The position numbers and the translations under genes were made by a program. This document shows, piece by piece, positions 47,301-55,639 of a stretch of 64,000 bases of DNA. The notes below the pieces were generated by a model, which worked only from the letters and a program-made list of their open reading frames with translations, was not told the DNA's origin and made no database searches. Origin of the DNA: Anadara kagoshimensis (lineage: Eukaryota > Mollusca > Bivalvia > Arcoida > Arcidae); the NCBI GenBank assembly GCA_021292105.1, contig CM037871.1, positions 52,304,700 through 52,368,699 of the forward strand, given 5' to 3'. The first letter of the stretch is position 1; each line of letters begins with the position of its first letter.

Positions 47301-48924
47301 CACGGCCTACGAGTTTAATGGGTGCTTATTTCACGGTTGTCCTCATTGCTTTCCTAAAAACAGACAACGGACCAAGATGCCCAGAACGAAACAATCCCTC
47401 GATGAACTTTATACCTTGACGATCAAGAAACACGAGTTTCTGAAATCACTAGGCATGAATTACATTGTCATTTGGGAACACGAATTTGACGAGCTTTTAC
47501 AACGAGATCCGGAGGTAAAATCGTTCGTCCACAACTTGGACCTTCAAACCCGGCTCGATCCTAGAGCCGCTTTCTTTGGTGGGAGAACCAATGCCATCAA
47601 ACTACATAAACGAATTGAACAAGGGGAGACAATCCGATATTGCGACTATACCTCTTTGTATCCGTACTGCCAAAAATACGGTGCATTCCCAATAGGACAT
47701 CCTACCATCATCACGACTAAAGCTGATGACGTCAATAACAACAACATTTTCGGCATGGTGAAATGTAAGGTGATAGCGCCCAGAGGGTTGTATTTCCCCG
47801 TGTTACCACTGAAATGTAATGGTAAACTCATGTTTCCACTCTGCCGATCGTGTGCCGAGACACTAAACCAGGATACGTGTCGTCACGCTACCGAAGAGAG
47901 AGCAATGATCGGAGCCTGGTGTTCACCGGAATTACAGAAGGCACTAGAGTTGGGATACGAGCTTCTGAAAGTGTACGAAATTTACCATTGGGAGGAAACC
48001 ACACGATACGACCCCGTGACAAAGACGGGAGGGCTGTTTGCGGATTACATCAACCTCTTCCTCAAAATCAAACAGGAGAGTAGCGATTGGCCCGAATGGG
48101 TCAAATCCGAGGACGACAAGACCCTATATTTAGACTCGTATTTAAACAGAGAAGGTATCGGTTTAGACAGTGACGTCATCCACACCAACAAGGCCTTACG
48201 TTCCTTGGCCAAATTGCTTTTGAATTCGTTCTGGGGTAAGTTTGGACAACGACTCAACATGCCACAAACTTCTTTCTTTCACGAAAGGGAAGCGGACAAG
48301 TTTTTTCGATGCGTGTCGGACCCCAGTCATGATGTCAAAGACTTTTTCATAGTGTCCAAAGACGTGATACAGGTCACGTGGGAAAATTACCAGGAACTGG
48401 TACCGGAGAGCTATCAGACCAATATCTTCATTGCCGCTTTTACGACCTGTTGGGCCCGACTCAAATTGTATGAGGTCATGGAAATGCTCCAAGAGCGCGT
48501 TCTGTATCACGACACAGACAGTGTCATTTACGTGAGCAAACCCGGAGATCCCGAACCCGAGCTTGGAGATTTTCTCGGAGAACTTACTTCTGAGGTGGAT
48601 CCGGGAGACCACATTGTGCATTACGTAGCGGGAGGCCCCAAACAGTACGGCTACCGTACCTTGAAAGGTCAACAGATCTGCAAAGTCAGGGGATTTTCGT
48701 TAAATCACGCCAATGGAAAAATCATCAATTTCGACTCCATGTTAGACCTCATTACGAGACCCGTGGGAAAACCTAAATTGACGTTAGTCAATCCTAGCAA
48801 AATCTGCAGGGACAAACGTAAGAGGAAACTGTACAATCGAAAGGAGGAAAAGAAATATCAGATAGTTTACACCAAACGAGTTCAATGCAAGGACTCTTTC
48901 GATACACTACCGTACGGGTATTGA
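44386..48924 (+). CDS. Polinton protein-primed DNA polymerase B
   Basis: 1,512 aa. N-terminal zinc-finger-like CRWCGSMF..H..H, then several Cys-rich knuckles (about 395-630). Exonuclease motifs: FFDIETT (~516), FAHNMRAFDGYF (~655) and YCRSDVDILRR (~787). Polymerase motifs: A DYTSLYP (~1086), B LAKLLLNSFWGKFG (~1275) and C YHDTDS (~1374). A segment with YEFNGCLFHGCPHCFP (~975) resembles the endonuclease-like insert seen in Polinton polymerases. The enzyme would copy the element using a terminal protein primer in the nucleus. An alternative start is the Met at 44410, which directly follows a TTTTTACAG acceptor-like sequence. No breaks seen. Confidence 0.95.
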   Translation: MYHSPFLQMSDYMKCRWCGSMFSSVTELDGHEILHEEFELFGDFLDGETNNIFWNGEPQVKHPRLEMDSLPASPVAGPSQMGGGPSLPYTIHKVNERTFNNSVIDRHYKVQFNPDEAKRDEKLSNLNEYLTDMFDKVLEEATEGLQDNDLVRVIVHHPDLQNPIYVPLKKIEDMTADTIMEHVENVLNSHQDLAMDDDFFLDVGTMELPKGGARTQINSLMGPNSSLVKKRSILEIKNDDTTCMARAILLGFLKMKQVSIVEWNDMIQDEHRHLPMEELVVLYKTCPAWYFKEIRKEKKAQRQTDLTLEFCYQAHVSAFKYLNIGDIPDFERFLDVDILVICAKMGNKFIRVPSSESQRPRLYIYLVEQDGIPHFHAIINICGFFGSSKFCENCLKPYHKQHSCEIVCFACDRKGCILEKENQVSCVKCHVTFRSLDCFDTHKEVKPRRNKEPSSKCDLFWKCTICKKVIKRSERDVTDHQCGEWKCQNCKQFVEQDHLCYMRALDVKDSSCKFIFFDIETTQNEKWTCVKGYEAVRNPDCKECCADSSQLCKSCSVCKNCQQSTCGTYVHKSNLVIAQKVCNDCIDIELSPASKCETCGMRCDHCNKINKDDKCYEQPPCLESCGFREVVFKGNDFLKDFGQWLFNETHKGFTVFAHNMRAFDGYFLLEYLIDQSIHPDSIIYSGSKIMYMHVARGLNMRILDSLNFLPMPLAKLPGAFDLKELKKGYFPHYFNTTENGSYVGPYPDPKYYGCDSMSSENREKFLKWHDAKVSTEAVFDMRKEIVDYCRSDVDILRRACLTFRNILMTITGREEEYVDGTGEPQICLKNVIDPFQCITIASVCMKVFRTKFLEENWEVKLQQEGAEWLPAKKADGQMSVLVNDEWVHERDLQHRDLFVEESRFKSSPIAQVPTHGYNNDRYSKKSISWLEWCMEIGRRTNKPVHIRHALNESEFKVPNSNYRLDGYCYETNTAYEFNGCLFHGCPHCFPKNRQRTKMPRTKQSLDELYTLTIKKHEFLKSLGMNYIVIWEHEFDELLQRDPEVKSFVHNLDLQTRLDPRAAFFGGRTNAIKLHKRIEQGETIRYCDYTSLYPYCQKYGAFPIGHPTIITTKADDVNNNNIFGMVKCKVIAPRGLYFPVLPLKCNGKLMFPLCRSCAETLNQDTCRHATEERAMIGAWCSPELQKALELGYELLKVYEIYHWEETTRYDPVTKTGGLFADYINLFLKIKQESSDWPEWVKSEDDKTLYLDSYLNREGIGLDSDVIHTNKALRSLAKLLLNSFWGKFGQRLNMPQTSFFHEREADKFFRCVSDPSHDVKDFFIVSKDVIQVTWENYQELVPESYQTNIFIAAFTTCWARLKLYEVMEMLQERVLYHDTDSVIYVSKPGDPEPELGDFLGELTSEVDPGDHIVHYVAGGPKQYGYRTLKGQQICKVRGFSLNHANGKIINFDSMLDLITRPVGKPKLTLVNPSKICRDKRKRKLYNRKEEKKYQIVYTKRVQCKDSFDTLPYGY

Positions 48925-49032
48925 CGACGTCTTCAACAAGAAACATTTTATTTCGGTTTATATAAATAACAAACTATGGTATCAATTCATTTTTTTTATT
49001 ACGAATTTAACTTTTTATTACGAATATTAACA

Positions 49033-49575
49033 TTAAAATTTTATCCATTTCATTACTGTTTTTGTCTTTTTTGGTTTAAATCCCGGCGGCGCACCTGAAG
49101 TTTTTCGTTTCACCATCCATCCTTTCCCCGTTTGTGTTGCATCTTTCCGTCTCATCAGGGATGTGGGAACATGTAGCTTTGTCAGTATTTCTGCAAACTC
49201 CTCGTAACCCAAAGGTGGTTTTGCGCATGGATAGACAACAGCACATCGAATAAGGTCAATGATATGTGAATTTTTTAGGGTCTTTCCATCGATAGAGATT
49301 TCTCCAGCATCGTTCCACTTGAGGAGGTCGAACCCTTTTTGTATTAAAAAGTTTAACAGTCCTTGAGCTTTCGATAAGAATTTCTGGGGAATGACCGCAT
49401 CTAGGACGTCTTTGAAATCTGGCTGCTCTCGGTCTGTCACCGTTGTTGATTCACCGTTTTCAGTCACTTTGGAAGTCGTCGAGGGTGCGGAGTTCGGCAT
49501 ATTTTTTGTTTGGTCCATCACCATCATCAATTTCTGGTATTTTGCTTTCGGTATCAATACCATCTCTTCCGCCAT
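49033..49575 (-). CDS. Polinton conserved unknown protein, 180 aa
   Basis: N-terminus MVLIPKAKYQKLM resembles a recurrent opening (VLVPKxKYxxL) of an uncharacterised protein placed beside the ATPase in animal Polintons. The C-terminus is basic (KRKTSGAPPGFKPKKTKTV). Its start overlaps the end of the next gene upstream in another frame (49460-49575), showing tight packing. Function unknown. Confidence 0.7.
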   Translation of the reverse strand: MAEEMVLIPKAKYQKLMMVMDQTKNMPNSAPSTTSKVTENGESTTVTDREQPDFKDVLDAVIPQKFLSKAQGLLNFLIQKGFDLLKWNDAGEISIDGKTLKNSHIIDLIRCAVVYPCAKPPLGYEEFAEILTKLHVPTSLMRRKDATQTGKGWMVKRKTSGAPPGFKPKKTKTVMKWIKF

Positions 49576-49915
49576 TTTTGTACTGTTTCAGTAAAGGTGA
49601 CAGAAGAGTCGGGAGTATTCTCGAATGATTCAGCAAGTTTTTCACTTTTGCACGTTTCCCAAGACGCTTGGAAATCAGTCTCTCTATGAAACGTTGATAT
49701 GGCAATAAATTCTTGACGTATTTCGGTCCCACTTCGAACGTCCCCTTGTACAAATTTAACACGATTTCACACAAAACGTTCAACTGGGCATTCGTTATGG
49801 TACTCAATAGAGCCTTACGTTGTTGTCCGTTTGTGGCATGTAACAATTGTAAAAACGACAAATGCGTCTTGACTGCACGCTTCATGATTCGTAAATGACC
49901 AAGAAAGTACGACAC
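49460..49915 (-). CDS. Polinton conserved unknown protein, 151 aa
   Basis: Mostly helical, with LSFLQLLHATNGQQRKALLS then TITNAQLNVLCEIVLNLYKG, a pattern I recall from uncharacterised proteins of invertebrate Polintons, and an acidic tail. It starts 8 bases after the ATPase stop in the same direction, so the two probably belong to one transcription unit. Confidence 0.7.
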   Translation of the reverse strand: MSYFLGHLRIMKRAVKTHLSFLQLLHATNGQQRKALLSTITNAQLNVLCEIVLNLYKGTFEVGPKYVKNLLPYQRFIERLISKRLGKRAKVKNLLNHSRILPTLLSPLLKQYKNGGRDGIDTESKIPEIDDGDGPNKKYAELRTLDDFQSD

Positions 49916-49923
49916 TGTCTTAT

Positions 49924-50601
49924 TTAAACCTTTTCTACAAAAACGCTGACTTCCTGATTGGGTAGTATGTTGCTCCTTAATCTATAGTCGTCATTGACAG
50001 AACTTGTCAGGTCCACCAGCAAATATCCGAAAGGTTTGACAGTGGCTGATTTGTACGCTTCGCAAAAGAATTTGCTCTTTCCAGGATATACCTGACTTCC
50101 GAAACTCGCAATTTGTCTGGCATCTCTCACATTGCGAAACAGAATGATATACTGACAGTTTAAGGAGATGGTTCTCGCGTATTTTCCTGGCATGTATAGG
50201 TTTTGTGTCAACAGCAAAACGGTAATATTCTTGTGATGGGCAGCAACGCAAAAGAGAAATAAGGCATCTTCGGACTGCACGACTTTGTTGATCAGGTCGT
50301 CTATGACCAAGATGGTGTGTTCCGAAGTTTCGCTCCATTGATCCAGATCTTCTCTCGTAGGTAAACCTTGGTGCAGTACAAGATTATTAAGGGTTTGCTC
50401 CATTTCCTCGAAAAGAGGTTGGTGTTGGCCGTAAGCGATGACAATCTTCGTGGGTGGTGTTTTAAACATTCCGTCACTATACTTTAATAGGTCGTACGTC
50501 AGACTGGTTTTACCCGACATGGTGGGTCCGCTCAGCAAAATGGTAGTTGGGCTCTCAAAGGGTAATAGAGAACGTGTCTCCCACCACTCTTGTGTTGCCA
50601 T
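49924..50601 (-). CDS. Polinton packaging ATPase (FtsK/HerA, A32-like)
   Basis: 225 aa. Walker A GPTMSGKTS (about residues 26-34), Walker B TILVIDDLI (about 95-103), and a following TQN sensor-like site. This is the short single-domain ATPase that drives genome packaging in Polintons and related viruses. It follows the protease in the minus-strand block. Confidence 0.9.
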   Translation of the reverse strand: MATQEWWETRSLLPFESPTTILLSGPTMSGKTSLTYDLLKYSDGMFKTPPTKIVIAYGQHQPLFEEMEQTLNNLVLHQGLPTREDLDQWSETSEHTILVIDDLINKVVQSEDALFLFCVAAHHKNITVLLLTQNLYMPGKYARTISLNCQYIILFRNVRDARQIASFGSQVYPGKSKFFCEAYKSATVKPFGYLLVDLTSSVNDDYRLRSNILPNQEVSVFVEKV

Positions 50602-50756
50602 GTCGAACGTTTATTCGCTAATGGGGAGCTGTTTTTAATACATGGCAATATATAAAAAAAACAACAAACGTGTATTTACAAATTTTATTTACAATATACG
50701 ATTATCAAGCCAATACAATGGTATAAATGATATATTTAGTTAGACAATATGTAACA

Positions 50757-51218
50757 TCATATACATTGAAAATAATCCGATACGTATTCGTAAACAAAAC
50801 GATCCGGTGACAATGTCTGTTGTAAGAACTGAGTCATTCTTTTCATGTTAACACAAAAACATTTCATCAGAAGAAAATACACTACGTGGTATCCACAAGT
50901 CACCGCAGTCTCAGATTGAAGGGTAACTTTATTGATATCCAACGATCTGGCATTTCTTTCAATAAAACGTTTAAATGCGTCATCGTAATCTTCCGGTTTT
51001 CTACCGAAACTGTCGTAAAATTCTGCATAATCCGCACTTTGGAACCAAATGACGATCCAGTGTTTACCTGGTAAATGAGAGGCGTCCGTGTTACAAATAT
51101 AGGCAGCTGGATAAGACGCCACTTTCTCTGGTAAGGTGTCTGGAGAATAGACGCCTTTCACAAACGCTGTTAAACACCGGTTCTCTCTGATGATGCATTC
51201 TAACTGTTCCGTATTCAT
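50757..51218 (-). CDS. Polinton adenain-like cysteine protease
   Basis: 153 aa. Catalytic set visible: His53 in GKHWIVIW, Asp69 in YDSFG, Gln101 in LQS and Cys108 in TCGYH, the order of adenovirus protease/Ulp1-fold enzymes. It would mature capsid proteins. The ATG overlaps the capsid gene stop (ATGA). Confidence 0.9.
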   Translation of the reverse strand: MNTEQLECIIRENRCLTAFVKGVYSPDTLPEKVASYPAAYICNTDASHLPGKHWIVIWFQSADYAEFYDSFGRKPEDYDDAFKRFIERNARSLDINKVTLQSETAVTCGYHVVYFLLMKCFCVNMKRMTQFLQQTLSPDRFVYEYVSDYFQCI

Positions 51219-52531
51219 ACTTGTGTATATTTAATGTCCCTGGCGTGATCGATTTCGATGAGGGCCGGAAACTCTGCGTAAGCGATACAGTTCAATGTCT
51301 CCGTGGTGGCCGTGGCAAACTTCACTTCCAATCTGACGTTGCCTTGTTTTACCAGATTTATATACTCTTCTCCCAGATCACATGGAGACAAACAAAAGGC
51401 ATAAATGGCGAATCCTTTACCATACGTCTCTCTGGTAATCACGAGTCCGGCATTTTTGTTCCAATATTCGGCCGCTTCGAACAAGTTGACGTACGGTGTG
51501 ACGTAATTTCTATTATCTCCCACATCTATTTTCATGGGACTGGTAGGGATGCTCTCTCCATTAATGTACAGAGCGACGTCCGATGCTAAATTCAGGAAAT
51601 TAAACGGATTCTTGGTGTAATCGCCATTCACGGCCGACTGTTTGACAAAGACGAAGAAAGCTTTGGAAGGAAGGTTATTGGTCCATACATTCTGCCATAT
51701 CAAGGTTCCAGATCCCGTTGGCACGGTTTGCATTTTCACTTCCGTTCTGGTGAAAGCGTACTTGGCCGTGTGATCTTTCAGTATCTGTGCATGGTTGATG
51801 AGCACACCACTATCCACCTTGACCATACAGGCCTTGAACATGATGTCTAAAATCACCACCTTGTAACTAGGGGTGCTTTCCTGACTCAATAAGACGAACG
51901 GTGCTCTGTTTCTGTAGAATTTCAAATGTAGGTTGATGCCATTGAGTAAGTATTTGTTCAAACGGAACACGTCTTCGTATAAAGGACCTTCCAAATCGAA
52001 CTCTCGGGATTCTTGGGTAAAGGCGTATCTCGACGATAGGCCTCCGTTACTGCCGTTGTATGGATCCGTATCGTCTAAATCGGGATCGTCCAGATAAAAC
52101 AGTTGTGACTGTAACTGTGAATCGGTCACGTCGTATCCGTTAGAAAGGATCTGTTTCAAATACGCCTTCCAAGGGTAGTGACTGGTATTAAGTGAGACCA
52201 GTTTATTGTTCATGTAGACATCGATCTGGCTCCATAAGGTCTGTAGAGGCATATTGATGATCCCCGTTTCTTCTTGTGCAACTAAGGCAGATCCGTCCGC
52301 TTTCACGATCTTACATTTCATGTACAGCCGGCTTCTTTTCAAATCCACATAGGCATTTCCATCCCCGGGAACCGTGATTTCGATAGGTGCATCGTCCGAA
52401 GTAAACGCCGAAACGGGTCTACATTCGTTGTAGTATATTTTTTCCACAGCTACTTGATTAGGCGGTACGGTAAATAAAGATAAAGAGTCCGGTTGTCCAA
52501 TTTCCTTGATATCGTCGCTAAGGTATGCCAT
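51215..52531 (-). CDS. Polinton major capsid protein (double jelly roll)
   Basis: 438 aa. Begins MAYLSDDIKEIGQPDSLSLF and continues with beta-rich text (ITVPGDGNAYVDLKRSRLYM, NKYLLNGINLHLKFYRNRAP, YGKGFAIYAFCLSPC). Length and the N-terminal 'stop-start' context with the basic protein fit the Polinton major capsid. Its fold is inferred from the family, not seen directly. Confidence 0.85.
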   Translation of the reverse strand: MAYLSDDIKEIGQPDSLSLFTVPPNQVAVEKIYYNECRPVSAFTSDDAPIEITVPGDGNAYVDLKRSRLYMKCKIVKADGSALVAQEETGIINMPLQTLWSQIDVYMNNKLVSLNTSHYPWKAYLKQILSNGYDVTDSQLQSQLFYLDDPDLDDTDPYNGSNGGLSSRYAFTQESREFDLEGPLYEDVFRLNKYLLNGINLHLKFYRNRAPFVLLSQESTPSYKVVILDIMFKACMVKVDSGVLINHAQILKDHTAKYAFTRTEVKMQTVPTGSGTLIWQNVWTNNLPSKAFFVFVKQSAVNGDYTKNPFNFLNLASDVALYINGESIPTSPMKIDVGDNRNYVTPYVNLFEAAEYWNKNAGLVITRETYGKGFAIYAFCLSPCDLGEEYINLVKQGNVRLEVKFATATTETLNCIAYAEFPALIEIDHARDIKYTQV

Positions 52532-52986
52532 TATGTTTTATACTTCTTGAATATACTATCTGGTGCAACGGTAGATTTGCGTTTCACACCTTTTTTAACA
52601 CCTTTTGAAGATTTCTTCACGACTTTCCTGCGCTTATTAGATGTTGCTCTCTTGGTGGTTTTTCTCTTAATGGCTTTTCGTTTGCGTTTTTTTGCTTTTA
52701 TAGGCACTCTCGGTGCATCTTTTTTGACGGCGTCTTTGAACTCCGACTTGGCTCTTTCTTCGATCGCTGCAGTCGGTGTCACTTCTTTGACAGTTTGCTT
52801 CGTCTTCTCCGAATCGTCGACACGTGATTTAACGGGAACCATGAGCGGTTTGTTAGAGTACATTCCGCCTATTCCACCACCTACTTGACGGTTCTTAGAC
52901 TTTTCCGGTTTGAATTTTCCGTTGAGCATGTTATGGTAAAACGTCCCCCAGACTCGAGGGTCCGATATGTACGTCGATCCTACCAT
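52531..52986 (-). CDS. Polinton basic core-like protein
   Basis: 151 aa. N-terminal part with VGGGIGGMYSN, then a very Lys/Arg-rich C-terminal half (KKRKRKAIKRKTTKR). It lies between the minor and major capsid genes and resembles small DNA-binding core or pVI/pX-like proteins of adenovirus-type particles in composition only. Its stop shares one base with the capsid start (TAATG). Confidence 0.6.
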   Translation of the reverse strand: MVGSTYISDPRVWGTFYHNMLNGKFKPEKSKNRQVGGGIGGMYSNKPLMVPVKSRVDDSEKTKQTVKEVTPTAAIEERAKSEFKDAVKKDAPRVPIKAKKRKRKAIKRKTTKRATSNKRRKVVKKSSKGVKKGVKRKSTVAPDSIFKKYKT

Positions 52987-52987
52987 C

Positions 52988-53413
52988 TTAAAACGGTACC
53001 TTCTGTAGTTGTAGTGTCAGTGTCAGATCACCCGTGAGAAATGAAGCCAATTCGTTTTTCGCCGTTACTATATAGATGTGTACTTCTTGAATGGTGCCCG
53101 TCTTCAGAGGTACGCCGTAAGGGTGGCTAAATATAGCGTTTTCTTGTTTCCTCGTAATGAAACAGCGTCTCAGTAAAGGAAGTTCGGTATTTCCCACAAT
53201 ACTATCACTACATAGGTCGCAACACACGTAAAAATCGTTCTCTACGGGTTTCCGGGTCCCCTGGTATGAGATCTCTAATAAAGACACGTTCAAATTTCCC
53301 TGTACCTGTAACGGTTTTGGAACGATGACTCGAAAATCGTACGGTTTGTTTTCGGGAAATATATCCTTACAATCTCTGGATCTGAGAACCATCAGCTTGA
53401 ACATACTTTTCAA
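52988..53413 (-). CDS. Polinton minor capsid (penton-like) protein
   Basis: 141 aa, beta-rich: YDFRVIVPKPLQVQGNLNVS, LLEISYQGTRK, VHIYIVTAKNEL and FLTGDLTLTLQLQKV at the end. Position beside the capsid gene, length and the closing pattern fit the single-jelly-roll penton of Polintons. Confidence 0.75.
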   Translation of the reverse strand: MKSMFKLMVLRSRDCKDIFPENKPYDFRVIVPKPLQVQGNLNVSLLEISYQGTRKPVENDFYVCCDLCSDSIVGNTELPLLRRCFITRKQENAIFSHPYGVPLKTGTIQEVHIYIVTAKNELASFLTGDLTLTLQLQKVPF

Positions 53414-53444
53414 GAATGAAGGGAATTCGAACCGACGGTTCTAT

Positions 53445-54596
53445 TTATACCGATTGTAAATCGCTTTTCTTGATCCACGAATTGAATTTTGGGGGCCAAT
53501 GCAACCAAGACACTAAAACTTGCTTTTCTTTGTTCACCGTCCGTTCTTTTAAAATTTTGTTGACTTTCCATACGGTATTGTCGTCTTTGTTGACCCCCTG
53601 TAATTCTTGCGAATAAAATGTACCTTGCACGGGGTCCCCGTTGTAATCTCTGATCTTATAGATGGGAATACCTTGTCTTTTGAAGCGTGTACTTATTTTA
53701 AAAACTTCACCCGTCCACTTTTGATCGTACTCCCTGGCAAACGGTTGTTTTAAAAATGTTATGCGTACTGTGTCGTTGATTTTGAATTTAAAGAACCGTT
53801 TTTTTCTTTTTCTTTTTAACGTCTTTTTTTCTTGAGACTTAGGTTTTTCTTTCAGTTTTGTTTTTGTTCTCACCAAGTACTGATTCAACCTGACTTCGTC
53901 TTCGTTTGATTTGTCGACTTCATGGGGTGTCATCCCTTTCAGGGGTCTGGAAGGTGTATTGTTGATACTCTCGATGATGTCCTGCAACTCGTTTACATAT
54001 TCGTAAGATTGTTTTTCGGTAAACATTCTGTACATTCTATTCTTTAAATTCTGTATACTTCTTTCTGCAAAGTTACTTTTTGTTTCGTTTTGGGTGAATA
54101 TCAAGTGAACGTCTTTTTGTTGCAAGAAATCTTGCACCCATCTGTTTTTGAATTCAGAACCTTTATCGACCCTAAGTAGTTTAGGTTTCCTACCCTGGTC
54201 AAATAACGTTTCTAAAGCTTTAACCGTCTCCGTTCCTTTTTTCTGTTTCATAGGTGTAGCAAAGACGTATCTCGAAAACACGTCTTGTGCTACTAAAATG
54301 TACTGAAATCCCTTGTTCCATTTACTCAAATTTTTAACGTCCATGAGATCGGCATCCCATTGCGTATCGATGCCTTGTACGATAACAGGGTTTCTAGGAA
54401 ATTTCCTTTGCACTCTTTTTTGTAGGGAATACGCATCTTGGTCAGATAGAAATTGCCTGATTCGGCGTAAACCAATCTTATATTTTCCAGCTTTCTTCAC
54501 TATATCGTACAATTTTCCAGGACCCGCAAACGAACCTGGGTGCTTGGGATCTGTCCATATAGACTTTAGATAGTCTTCTTCCTCGGGGGTCAACAT
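53445..54596 (-). CDS. Polinton integrase with C-terminal chromodomain
   Basis: 383 aa, retroviral-type (rve) integrase. Catalytic acids D83 (WDADLMD), D144 (VDKGSEF) and E178 (NFAERSI) match the D,D(35)E class, with E 34 residues after the second D. An SH3-like KINDTVRI region follows. The last ~45 residues (WKVNKILKER, VLVSWLHWPPKFNSWIKKSD) are a chromodomain, which in other integrases targets modified chromatin. It would insert the element and create the 6-bp duplication. Confidence 0.9.
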   Translation of the reverse strand: MLTPEEEDYLKSIWTDPKHPGSFAGPGKLYDIVKKAGKYKIGLRRIRQFLSDQDAYSLQKRVQRKFPRNPVIVQGIDTQWDADLMDVKNLSKWNKGFQYILVAQDVFSRYVFATPMKQKKGTETVKALETLFDQGRKPKLLRVDKGSEFKNRWVQDFLQQKDVHLIFTQNETKSNFAERSIQNLKNRMYRMFTEKQSYEYVNELQDIIESINNTPSRPLKGMTPHEVDKSNEDEVRLNQYLVRTKTKLKEKPKSQEKKTLKRKRKKRFFKFKINDTVRITFLKQPFAREYDQKWTGEVFKISTRFKRQGIPIYKIRDYNGDPVQGTFYSQELQGVNKDDNTVWKVNKILKERTVNKEKQVLVSWLHWPPKFNSWIKKSDLQSV

Positions 54597-54903
54597 TACG
54601 ACTGACTTATCAGACTGGTGTCTTTGTTTCTTATACCTTAGATACCCCCCCCCCGACCCCCTGATATAGACGAGTGTTATTCTTATTTGTAAGGCATTAT
54701 TATTTGTATCAATCTAAAGGTAGTATCTATCAATGGCTTAAAACAAATAAAAAACAACATAATATTCTAAATCACTTTTATTCTATAATATATGAATCTT
54801 TATTTACAATGTTAATAGTCATGTAGTCATAGTTCATTACATAGTAGTATTTACATATCGATCATCAAATTGTATCAATAGTTCATTACGTTGTTACTGT
54901 CTA

Positions 54904-55623
54904 TTAATACCCCAGGTAATTCATATAGTCATTTGGATTACAATTCGCACAGGTAAAAAATCCCATCTGATTTTGGTGATCGTTGGAATATTCACAGTAT
55001 ACGATCTCATCCAGTTCTTTTGTCAACAATTGTTTGATCAATTTCATAGCACCCTTTACGTGGTTCCACTGTTGAAACGTTAAAGAAATCCCTTTTCTGG
55101 TTGGCTTAATTTCACTGGCATTTGGAGGTAAAAACCAACGACGTATGTCCACTCTGGCCACGGGGCGCTTTACCGACACGTAATAATTACTTCCAAGATG
55201 TTGCATGAGATCTACCTCTTCAGTAGCGTTCCGAAACTGTGCTACACTCTGATCTATTTCTTCCGAATACAATTCCTCGAGCTTCTTCCACTTTTCAAGG
55301 TTCAAGGCAATTCCGCGATTGGTAGGAAAAAGACCATTATCCCCTTTTTCATACTGCCTGATATGGACTTTTAGCTCACCTTTGAAAGGTTTTACAACCA
55401 CATATCGTTCATCACCTACATGCCATCTACATCTTTCGTCATTCTCTGATACAGTTTCCTCATTTTTAGTCAATTCTTTTTGCGATTCGTCTATCACTAG
55501 TTTTTTTTCATCGTTTTCTGGCCAAGAACATTTTTTAGTAAAAATGTCATGCTTTCTCTTCTTTTCTCTTTTCACAGGCCCAAATTGTGACTCTTCTGAG
55601 GCAACACTTGTGAAGATACTCAT
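54904..55623 (-). CDS. Polinton protein with two PC4/Sub1-like domains
   Basis: 239 aa. Two repeats: about 66-117 (RYVVVKPFKGELKVHIRQY, NRGIALNLEKWKKL) and about 142-195 (YYVSVKRPVARVDIRRWF, RKGISLTFQQWNHV). Both match the PC4/p15 pattern V.V..FKG...I.IR.Y...G...P..KGI.L...QW..L, a single-stranded-DNA-binding coactivator fold. The N-terminus is basic and Ser/Glu-rich. The C-terminus has CANCN. A role in replication or transcription of the element is plausible but inferred. Confidence 0.75.
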   Translation of the reverse strand: MSIFTSVASEESQFGPVKREKKRKHDIFTKKCSWPENDEKKLVIDESQKELTKNEETVSENDERCRWHVGDERYVVVKPFKGELKVHIRQYEKGDNGLFPTNRGIALNLEKWKKLEELYSEEIDQSVAQFRNATEEVDLMQHLGSNYYVSVKRPVARVDIRRWFLPPNASEIKPTRKGISLTFQQWNHVKGAMKLIKQLLTKELDEIVYCEYSNDHQNQMGFFTCANCNPNDYMNYLGY

Positions 55624-55639
55624 GACGAACTTTAGCGTG

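Noticed and set aside
47850-48083. 77-aa plus-strand frame and many minus-strand frames inside the polymerase gene
   Set aside because: Shadow frames of the 1,512-aa polymerase; no independent evidence.
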